Part shown: positions 7,939-14,165 of the stretch, piece after piece
How the letters are laid out: each line of letters opens with the position of its first letter
Position numbering within the stretch: position 1 is the stretch's first letter
DNA from: Muribaculaceae bacterium
Lineage (GTDB): Bacteria > Bacteroidota > Bacteroidia > Bacteroidales > Muribaculaceae
Reading direction: 5' to 3'
DNA length: 18,269 nt
NCBI GenBank assembly: GCA_029052265.1
Contig: JAIDJJ010000226.1
Location: forward strand, 1 to 18,269
The notes under the pieces: generated by a model
Databases searched by the model: none
Seen by the model: only the letters and a program-made list of their open reading frames with translations
Told to the model about the DNA's origin: nothing
Translations under genes and position numbers: made by a program

Positions 7939-9408
7939 ATGAAGAATCTTTACTTCAAAAAATCAGCCCTCGCGCTCAGTATCGCCGCAATCGCAAGCGG
8001 CGCGTTCGCTCAGGAAAGTTCCTGGCAACAGATCAATGTTCTCAAGAATCCCGCTTTCATCCCCGGATGGAACGGCGCACTCGCCGCTACAGCAGACGGC
8101 GTCGGCGAAGTCTGGAGCGGAGCATTCGAGCTCTATCAGATCGTGGAAAATGCACCCGCAGGTCAGTATACTTTGACAGCCAATGCATTTTACCGCTATG
8201 CAAGCAATGGCGACGCCAAAGAGAACATGGGCAACGGAGCAAACCACAATGCATTCATTTTCCTTGGAGATGCCAAATCTGCAGTGGTCGGACTTTTCGA
8301 CAACGGCGAGTCTCTCCCCGGTGAAGGGGAAACTTTTGATGCCGCAAAACATTCCCCCAACAGTCTCACCGAGGCTAACGCGGCATTTGAGGCAGGCAGA
8401 TATGTCAACACTGTAACATTCAACCACCCCGGCGGCGACCTCCGTCTCGGCATCGCCAACACAGGCGGCAGATTTGATGAGTGGACAGCTTTCGACAATT
8501 TCAAGCTTGTAGGTCCGGAAGGCGAGATCGCGCTTGAAAACGGAGATTTCTCTGAAGGTCTCAATGTTGACAAAAATCAGGACATCTGGAACTGTGCCAA
8601 CATTGACATGAGCAACAAGGCTCCCGATGCCAACAAGCAAGGCGGTGTATACCGTAAGACCAACGCATCTGCCTACAACTTCGGTCAGCAGATCGAACTT
8701 CCCGCAGGCAAATACCGCTTCGGAGTGCAGAGCTTCCTCCGCTATGGCGGCGCCGGCAATGTGGAAGGCAAATATGTGACATGCAAAGGCGAATGGGCAT
8801 GGGTAGACGGAGAATCCGCACTTGATCGCTTCAACAACAACAACGAAGAAGAAAAAGACAACGCCTATATCTACGTGACAGACGGATACGATCTTGATGT
8901 CGATAATGTGACTCCCCTCAAGCCTGCTGATGAAGACGGTGCCAAGTATGGCAAAAAAGACGCTTTCTACAATCAGACAGCCATCAAGAGCCTCTTCGCA
9001 GAAGATCTTGACTCATATCCGGACAACGAACCTTCTACGGCAGACGTAACTGAGGAAGGTTATGGCTGGTGCGACTCCGGATTTGAATATCAGGCAGCAG
9101 CTTGCTTCATCAACAATCCCGATCTCTACCGCAACTATGTCGAATTCGAACTTTCCGAACCCACAAAAGTTTGGGTTGGTCTCAAGAAAGATGTCAATGC
9201 CCCCACTCAATATTGGAATCCTTTCCGCGATTTCACTGTCGAGAAATATGTAGGCGGTGACAACACAGGTGTTAACGATATCATTTCCGATGACGAAAAC
9301 GCTCCTGTAGAGTATTTCAACCTTCAGGGTGTACGCGTGGCTAATCCCGAAAACGGTGTGTTCATCGTTAAGCAGGGCAAGAAAGTCAGCAAAGTCGTTC
9401 TGAAATAA
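7939..9408 (+). CDS. Secreted two-domain protein in the surface glycan-binding position of the PUL
   Basis: This 489-residue protein matches no named family that I recognise. It has a standard signal peptide (cleavage near AFA|Q, residue 24) and no lipobox, unlike SusE/SusF or typical surface glycan-binding proteins. Two similar beta-rich domains follow each other, about 30-193 and 197-437. The first has YQIVENAPAGQYTLTANAFYRY (within 66-87) and NAFIFLGD; the second has GQQIELPAGKYRFGVQSFLRY (within 249-269) and NAYIYVTDG. The shared pattern Q-x-(I/V)-x2-3-PAG-x-Y-x5-(A/S)-F-x-R-Y resembles galactose-binding or carbohydrate-binding jelly rolls. The C-terminal tail (about 456-489), with VEYFNLQGVRV, GVFIVKQGKK and VVLK, resembles Bacteroidetes sorting-type tails. 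It follows susD in the operon and ends at a strong terminator. A role in glycan binding is inferred from position and fold-like pattern. Confidence 0.85.
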   Translation: MKNLYFKKSALALSIAAIASGAFAQESSWQQINVLKNPAFIPGWNGALAATADGVGEVWSGAFELYQIVENAPAGQYTLTANAFYRYASNGDAKENMGNGANHNAFIFLGDAKSAVVGLFDNGESLPGEGETFDAAKHSPNSLTEANAAFEAGRYVNTVTFNHPGGDLRLGIANTGGRFDEWTAFDNFKLVGPEGEIALENGDFSEGLNVDKNQDIWNCANIDMSNKAPDANKQGGVYRKTNASAYNFGQQIELPAGKYRFGVQSFLRYGGAGNVEGKYVTCKGEWAWVDGESALDRFNNNNEEEKDNAYIYVTDGYDLDVDNVTPLKPADEDGAKYGKKDAFYNQTAIKSLFAEDLDSYPDNEPSTADVTEEGYGWCDSGFEYQAAACFINNPDLYRNYVEFELSEPTKVWVGLKKDVNAPTQYWNPFRDFTVEKYVGGDNTGVNDIISDDENAPVEYFNLQGVRVANPENGVFIVKQGKKVSKVVLK

Positions 9409-9440
9409 TACATAGGATTTTTATTCCATACCCGGAAAGG

Positions 9441-9481
9441 GCGGGATGTGTCTTGAATTATGCGGCACATCCCGCTTTTTT
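9441..9481 (+). terminator. Intrinsic terminator of the susC-susD-binding protein operon
   Basis: A perfect 10-base-pair stem (GCGGGATGTG at 9441-9450, CACATCCCGC at 9466-9475) with a 15-base loop is followed by six T residues. It lies 32 bases after the stop codon of the preceding gene, which marks the end of the main operon before the GH28 gene. Confidence 0.88.
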
Positions 9482-9505
9482 ACGTGAAATCCCTCTCTTT
9501 TTTGC

Positions 9506-9534
9506 TTGCCAATCTCAATTTTTTATTAACTTTG
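9506..9534 (+). promoter_or_regulatory. Promoter for the GH28 gene
   Basis: TAACTTTG at 9527-9534 is a perfect Bacteroidetes -7 box. TTG at 9506-9508 (18-base spacer) or TTTG at 9501-9504 (22-base spacer) can serve as the -33 box. It lies just after the operon terminator, so the GH28 gene appears to be an independent transcription unit with a leader of about 35 bases. The -7 box is identical to that of the minus-strand glycosidase (TAACTTTG), which could reflect co-regulation or just the consensus. Confidence 0.68.
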
Positions 9535-9575
9535 AAACACGATTTCCACATCACCTTAAATCGTGAATCAGAATC

Positions 9576-10943
9576 ATGAAGCATATTTTCCTGAATATTT
9601 TATTTTCTATCGGCACACTCTCGGCAGTTGCATCTCCAAACGAATATGTAGTCACGGATTTCGGGGCTACTGGCGACGGAAAGACCGATGATGCAGCCGC
9701 TGTCCAGAAAGCGATCGACCTGTGCTCAGCCAACGGAGGAGGGTCGGTGATTTTCCCTTCCGGAAAAACATTCATGTGCGGTCCGCTAAAGATGGCTTCA
9801 TATGTGGATATCCATATGCAGCCAAATTCCACTCTTATCGCGAATCCGGATGAAAGCGTATATACCGTCAGTGCCTTCAAAGACAACAGAGGAGAAGGTA
9901 TGATGTGGCTATATGGAGAGCACATCAAAAATTTCTCCATCTCCGGAACGGGCAGAATCGACGGGAATGCCGTGGCTTTCATGGGCGCGGAACTGGACGA
10001 CTCATTCGAGCTGAAACCTGTCACGGATTTCGATCCGCGCCCGCATGTGCTCACCATCATCGACGGAGAGAAAATCAACATCTCGGATGTCACAATTTCC
10101 AACAGCGCATACTGGACAGTGCATCTGGTGGGATGCACCGATGTGGCAATCTCCGACATATCCTTACTTAATAATCTTAAAGTCAGGAACGGCGACGGAA
10201 TTGACATCGATCATTCCAGAAAGGTAAGGATATCAAACTGCTATATTGAAAGCGGTGACGACTGCATATGCCTCAAGAACCGCCGGGAATATGAAGAATA
10301 CGGTCCCTGCGAAGATATTGTGGTAAGCAATTGCATAATGACTTCCCGGTCGTGTGCTGTCAAGATCGGATCTGAAAACATGGACAGCATCTCAAGAGTG
10401 CTTTTCAACAATTGCATAATCACTGCTTCCAACCGAGGGATCGGCATACAGAACCGCGACGAAGGCACCGTGTCAGAAGTGACATTCTCCAACATAACCC
10501 TTGATTGCCACCTTTTTTCAGATGTGTGGTGGGGAAAGGCTGAACCCATATATGTCACCTCCTATCCGCGTGCACGGGGAAACCATAAAGATGCCGGATG
10601 GAGATTCCCGAAAGGTGCTACCCAAGGGAAATGCGGAGAAGTTTCCGACATCCGCTTTATCAACATAAACGCTGTGTCCGAAAACGGCATATTTATAGGA
10701 TGCGAAACTCCCGGAAAGATCTCACGCGTGACTCTCGACAACATCGACCTGCGTCTCAATAAAACCACCGGCTATCCGGGAGGGGTATTCGACAGGCGTC
10801 CATGTGAAGGGGAAGGGTTTGTGAGCGCAGGAGTGTTCGGGCTATATCTCGAAAACGTGGATGACGTCACCGTGCGCGATTTCAATGTAGACGGCACACT
10901 CCATCCCGCATTCATATCCGACTCAAATCTTGAATTGAAATAA
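9576..10943 (+). CDS. Secreted glycoside hydrolase family 28 (polygalacturonase-family) protein
   Basis: This 455-residue exported enzyme is a right-handed parallel beta-helix of the GH28 family, which hydrolyses galacturonan or rhamnogalacturonan linkages in pectin. A signal peptide covers about residues 1-20. The family start VTDFGATGDGKTDDAAAVQKAI is at about 26-47. Catalytic-site motifs are NGDGID (205-210, equivalent to NTDGxD, Asp207) and SGDDC (226-230, Asp228 and Asp229). The usual GHG-x-S-I-G-S is replaced by SCAVKIGSE (259-267) and the usual RIK by GIQNRD (290-295), so this is a divergent subgroup. A WWGKAEPIYVT segment (318-328) contributes aromatic residues likely to line the substrate cleft. 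It has its own promoter after the PUL operon terminator. Family assignment is firm; exact substrate and mode of action are not. Confidence 0.92.
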   Translation: MKHIFLNILFSIGTLSAVASPNEYVVTDFGATGDGKTDDAAAVQKAIDLCSANGGGSVIFPSGKTFMCGPLKMASYVDIHMQPNSTLIANPDESVYTVSAFKDNRGEGMMWLYGEHIKNFSISGTGRIDGNAVAFMGAELDDSFELKPVTDFDPRPHVLTIIDGEKINISDVTISNSAYWTVHLVGCTDVAISDISLLNNLKVRNGDGIDIDHSRKVRISNCYIESGDDCICLKNRREYEEYGPCEDIVVSNCIMTSRSCAVKIGSENMDSISRVLFNNCIITASNRGIGIQNRDEGTVSEVTFSNITLDCHLFSDVWWGKAEPIYVTSYPRARGNHKDAGWRFPKGATQGKCGEVSDIRFININAVSENGIFIGCETPGKISRVTLDNIDLRLNKTTGYPGGVFDRRPCEGEGFVSAGVFGLYLENVDDVTVRDFNVDGTLHPAFISDSNLELK

Positions 10944-10965
10944 AAACATAAGCCACTCCAACGCA

Positions 10966-11000
10966 CCTTGAGGGACAGATAAACTTACTGTCATTCAAGG
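10966..11000 (+). promoter_or_regulatory. Imperfect hairpin between the GH28 and C69 peptidase genes
   Basis: CCTTGA (10966-10971) pairs with TCAAGG (10995-11000), and GACAG (10974-10978) pairs with CTGTC (10988-10992), separated by a two-by-two internal loop and closed by a 9-base loop. No T-run follows, so it is a weak terminator at best. No TAnnTTTG box is visible in the 90-base gap, so the peptidase gene either shares the GH28 transcript or uses a promoter that I cannot recognise. Confidence 0.45.
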
Positions 11001-11033
11001 CAGGACCGAGATTATTATAAAAATCGTACCAAT

Positions 11034-12683
11034 ATGAAATTCTACCAAACCATTCTGCTTGCCGCCGCAATATCCATTCCTTCTGCGGCTGAGGCATGCA
11101 CCAACTTCATCGCCGGGAAAAAAGCGACTGTCGACGGCTCTATCATGGTGACTTATGCCGACGACTCCCACACTCGTTTCGGAGATCTTTTCCATGCTAC
11201 AAGGGGAAAACATCTTCCGGGTGAGATGCGGCGCGTGATCGATTGGGGAGACAACAGCTACCGTGGGGAAATTCCACAGGCAGCCGAAACTTTCAATGTT
11301 GTCGGAAACATGAACGAGCACCAGCTCGTGATAGGCGAAACCACCTGGGGTGGACACCCGGAACTGGAAGACACTACAGGAAACTCAATTCTCGACTACG
11401 GCTCCCTGATATATATCACCCTTGAAAGATGCCGCACTGCAAGGGAGGCTATAAAGACCATGACTGATCTTGTGGCGGAATACGGATATGCAAGCACCGG
11501 CGAGACGTTTTCAATCGCCGACAAAAATGAAGCCTGGGTAATGGAAATGATAGGCAAAGGCACTGAGAAAGGGGCGCTCTGGATTGCGGTGCGCATCCCG
11601 GATGACGCCATATGCGCCCACGCCAATGAACCCCGTATCCGCAAAGTCAACTACAAGGACAAAGAAAACGTGATGTATTGCAAGGATCTTTTCTCTTTTG
11701 CAAAAAAACATGGCTATTTCAAAGGGAAGGATGAGGATTTCTCTTTCGCCGATGCATTCAAGGTGCACAATTCTGCCACAAGACGTTCTTGCGACGGAAG
11801 AGTCTGGAGTTTTTTCCGCCGTTTCGCCACTCCGGAAGAAGACAAGGCATGGTTTGAATGGGTAAATGCTGACAGCGATGTCCCGATGCCGCTCTACATT
11901 ATTCCTGACCGGAAACTTTCGCTCAAGGACATGCAGGACCGCATGCGCGACCATTATGAAGACTCCCCATATGAAATGACCAACGACCCGGGGGCAGGTC
12001 CCAACAAGTCGCCTTACCGCAACCGACCCAACCGTTATCAGGTAGACGGCAAGACCTATACCCACGAACGCGCCGTTGCCACACAGCAGACAGCATGGCA
12101 CTTCGTAAGCCAGAGCCGTGCGGATCTCCCTGATCCCATCGGAGGTGTGCTTTGGTTCGGCACCGACGACGCCAACACCTCTGTCTATATGCCCTTCTAT
12201 TGCTCCATGACAGAAGTGCCTGAGGAAGTGCGTCCCGGCAACGGAGACCTCTACACATTCTCCCCCACCGCAAATTTCTGGATGACCAACTGGGTGGCAA
12301 ACCAGGCATACCACCGCTATGACCTGATGATCGACGATATCAGGAAAGTGCAGAGCCGCCTGGAAGAAAAGTTTGCAGGTGCACGCGAGGAAAAAGAGAA
12401 AGAACTTCTCGCCCTATATAACGCCAATGATATGGAGAATCTTGAAAAAAGAGTCAACGAAGAGGGAGCCGCCATCGCCAAGGAAGCTACCGACGCATAC
12501 CGGGATCTCGCACACTTCCTGCTGATACGTTACCTTGACGGCAACAGAAAAAAAATGGACGAAAACGGCAACTTCGCACGCAACCGTCACGGAAAACCTC
12601 TCGCACCGGACTATCTCGGCTACCCGCAAGACTTTTATGATCACATTGTCCGTCAGACCGGCGATCATCTACTGCTAAAATAA
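11034..12683 (+). CDS. Secreted C69-family dipeptidase
   Basis: This 549-residue peptidase of family C69 (PepD-type, Ntn-hydrolase fold) should cleave dipeptides in the periplasm or outside the cell. Residues 1-21 are a signal peptide ending EA|C. Cys22 directly follows the predicted cleavage site and becomes the N-terminal nucleophile, the expected arrangement for exported Ntn hydrolases; the preceding AEA does not fit a lipobox. Family features include CTNFIAGKKATVDGSIMV after the cleavage site, DDSHTRFGDLF, VIGETTWGGHPEL and the Trp-containing SIADKNEAWVMEMIG segment. Length (about 550) is usual for Bacteroidales members. It lies 90 bases after the GH28 gene in the same direction and ends at a strong terminator. 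A functional link with glycan breakdown is not evident. Confidence 0.94.
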   Translation: MKFYQTILLAAAISIPSAAEACTNFIAGKKATVDGSIMVTYADDSHTRFGDLFHATRGKHLPGEMRRVIDWGDNSYRGEIPQAAETFNVVGNMNEHQLVIGETTWGGHPELEDTTGNSILDYGSLIYITLERCRTAREAIKTMTDLVAEYGYASTGETFSIADKNEAWVMEMIGKGTEKGALWIAVRIPDDAICAHANEPRIRKVNYKDKENVMYCKDLFSFAKKHGYFKGKDEDFSFADAFKVHNSATRRSCDGRVWSFFRRFATPEEDKAWFEWVNADSDVPMPLYIIPDRKLSLKDMQDRMRDHYEDSPYEMTNDPGAGPNKSPYRNRPNRYQVDGKTYTHERAVATQQTAWHFVSQSRADLPDPIGGVLWFGTDDANTSVYMPFYCSMTEVPEEVRPGNGDLYTFSPTANFWMTNWVANQAYHRYDLMIDDIRKVQSRLEEKFAGAREEKEKELLALYNANDMENLEKRVNEEGAAIAKEATDAYRDLAHFLLIRYLDGNRKKMDENGNFARNRHGKPLAPDYLGYPQDFYDHIVRQTGDHLLLK

Positions 12684-12687
12684 CGAC

Positions 12688-12763
12688 ATTGTCATTTCAA
12701 TGACAATCCAAAGGCTGCTGTCTCACAAAAAAATTTGCATATTTTGTGAGACAGAGTTTTTTT
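12688..12763 (+). terminator. Double hairpin terminator after the C69 peptidase gene
   Basis: A first small perfect inverted repeat, ATTGTCATT (12688-12696) and AATGACAAT (12699-12707), begins five bases after the stop codon. A second perfect 13-base-pair stem, CTGTCTCACAAAA (12718-12730) and TTTTGTGAGACAG (12742-12754), with an 11-base loop, is followed by AG and seven T residues (12757-12763). The second is a canonical strong intrinsic terminator; the GGCTG..CTC lead-in resembles terminators common in Bacteroidales. Confidence 0.88.
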
Positions 12764-12805
12764 GTATAAGGAATGTCAATTTTTTATAATCAAGTTTAGC
12801 GGCAG

Positions 12806-12836
12806 TATGTTTATTCAATGTTTTTTTCTACTTTTG
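12806..12836 (+). promoter_or_regulatory. Promoter for the YeiH-family gene
   Basis: TACTTTTG at 12829-12836 is a perfect TAnnTTTG -7 box. The -33 region is poor: TATG at 12806-12809 with a 19-base spacer is the best match. Predicted initiation near 12843 leaves an unusually long leader of about 190 bases. Confidence 0.6.
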
Positions 12837-13033
12837 CAGTCGAATTGCCGCCGACGGTGTTTCTCCGGCATATAAACAAGACATAGCGGAGTCCGGTATT
12901 GCGCTTTTCCGTGGCTCAATATCAGGCAAAGTCTTAAATGTATCGTTCATTTGCACTCACATCCTTTCTCCCGACGCAAAGACCGGTCGAATATTTTGAT
13001 AAACATCAACTCAAAATTTAAATAATATTATCT
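12837..13033 (+). other. Long untranslated leader of the YeiH-family gene
   Basis: About 190 bases separate the predicted transcription start from the ATG at 13034, with no credible ORF. The first half is GC-richer than the rest and offers short helices: CTCCG (12863-12867) with CGGAG (12887-12891), possibly enclosed by ACGG (12854-12857) and CCGT (12909-12912). A GACCGGTC palindrome lies at 12981-12988. The last 40 bases are AT-rich, as usual before Bacteroidetes start codons. I match it to no known riboswitch class. Together with the terminator and promoter upstream, this accounts for the 350-base gap without a gene. Confidence 0.35.
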
Positions 13034-14071
13034 ATGCCTAAAATTACTGAGACACGCGTCAGCATGCTACATGGGATACTGTTGATAGCACTGTTCGCAT
13101 GCGCCGCCTTCTATATAGGCGAGGCTCAAATCCTAAAAGACATTTCTTTTAGCCCGATGATCATCGGCATTATCCTGGGTATGCTATATGCGAACTCCCT
13201 GCGCAACAATCTCCCGGAAACCTGGGTGCCGGGCATCCAGTTCTGTTCAAAAAAGATTTTGCGTATAGGTATCATACTTTACGGATTCAGGCTGACTTTC
13301 CAGGATATTGTCAATGTAGGTGTGGCTGGCATCGTGATTGATGCCATAATCGTGGTAGTGACAATACTTGGGGGTATCTGGCTTGGACGCTTGTTAAAAA
13401 TGGACCGTGATACCGCCCTTCTTACTTCTGTGGGCAGCGGGATATGCGGAGCGGCAGCCGTGCTTGGTGCAGAATCCACAATACGTACGCAGCCTTACAA
13501 GACTGCCGTGGCGGTGGCTACTGTCGTGATTTTCGGCACTATTTCCATGTTCCTCTATCCGGTTGCGTACCGTTCGGGATGGCTTGACCTGACTCCTCAG
13601 GAAATGGGCATTTATTGCGGATCCACACTTCATGAGGTTGCTCACGCCGTTGGTGCCGGAAACGCGATGGGCACAGAGATTTCCAACGTGTCAATCATCG
13701 TAAAGATGATCCGTGTGATGCTCCTTGTCCCCGTACTCCTTGTTCTCGGTTTCTGGGTTGCCCGCAGAGGCTCAAAAGACGGGGCTGCCGCAGAGAAAGG
13801 GAAAGTAAACATTCCTTGGTTTGCGGTAGGGTTTCTTGCTGTGATAGGCTTCAATTCATTGGATCTGCTGCCGACCGTGTTCGTAGACGCGATCAACTAC
13901 TTCGACACATTCCTTCTCACTATGGCAATGGCTGCCCTCGGTGCCGAGACAAGTATCGACAAATTCAAGAAAGCCGGTGCCAAGCCATTTGTCCTTGCGT
14001 TCTGCCTTGACGTATGGCTGATAATCGGAGGATATATCCTGGCAAAATACCTTGCCCCGATCTGGCTGTAA
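13034..14071 (+). CDS. YeiH/UPF0324-family membrane protein (putative sulfate exporter family transporter)
   Basis: This is a 345-residue inner-membrane protein of the YeiH family (UPF0324), with about nine to ten hydrophobic segments. Signature stretches of the family are present: SPMIIGIILGMLYANSLRN (40-58), GSGICGAAAV (134-143), GSTLHEVAHAVGAG (196-209), KMIRVMLLVPVLL (224-236) and MAALGAET (299-306). Databases call the family a putative sulfate exporter, but the transported compound is poorly established, so the function remains tentative. Length is typical. The gene is monocistronic: it has its own promoter and long leader, and ends at a symmetrical terminator shared with pyruvate kinase on the other strand. 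No sulfur-metabolism gene is adjacent to support a sulfate role. Confidence 0.93.
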   Translation: MPKITETRVSMLHGILLIALFACAAFYIGEAQILKDISFSPMIIGIILGMLYANSLRNNLPETWVPGIQFCSKKILRIGIILYGFRLTFQDIVNVGVAGIVIDAIIVVVTILGGIWLGRLLKMDRDTALLTSVGSGICGAAAVLGAESTIRTQPYKTAVAVATVVIFGTISMFLYPVAYRSGWLDLTPQEMGIYCGSTLHEVAHAVGAGNAMGTEISNVSIIVKMIRVMLLVPVLLVLGFWVARRGSKDGAAAEKGKVNIPWFAVGFLAVIGFNSLDLLPTVFVDAINYFDTFLLTMAMAALGAETSIDKFKKAGAKPFVLAFCLDVWLIIGGYILAKYLAPIWL

Positions 14072-14091
14072 CCATACAAACGACAACAGAC

Positions 14092-14135
14092 AAAAAAATA
14101 CCGTGCCCTAAATTCCAAGGCACGGTATTTTTTTT
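14092..14135. terminator. Bidirectional terminator between the YeiH-family gene and pyk
   Basis: A perfect stem of up to 16 base pairs joins 14092-14107 and 14119-14134, with the core ATACCGTGCC / GGCACGGTAT and an 11-base loop. Seven A residues precede the core and eight T residues follow it, so the RNA of either strand ends in a hairpin plus U-run. It sits 20 bases after the YeiH-family stop and about 30 bases beyond the pyk stop, serving both convergent genes. Confidence 0.92.
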
Positions 14136-14165
14136 CTGCAATTCAAAGCAGACTTCGCGGGAAAA

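Noticed and set aside
7963..8640. 225-codon minus-strand frame inside the third PUL gene
   Set aside because: The plus-strand frame has a signal peptide, internal repeat and tail and follows susD; the antisense frame has nothing recognisable.
9551..10207. 218-codon minus-strand frame over the start of the GH28 gene
   Set aside because: The plus strand encodes the clear GH28 N-terminus; the antisense product is Ser/Pro-rich and without domains.
11511..12314. 267-codon open frame on the minus strand inside the C69 dipeptidase gene
   Set aside because: It is fully antisense to a well-supported gene, has Val/Gly/His-rich sequence without domains or a promoter, and matches the shadow frame expected from the coding strand.
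12841..12915. Known riboswitch (fluoride, TPP, SAM, guanidine) in the YeiH-family leader
   Set aside because: The short helices are present, but none of the conserved loop sequences of these classes could be found.
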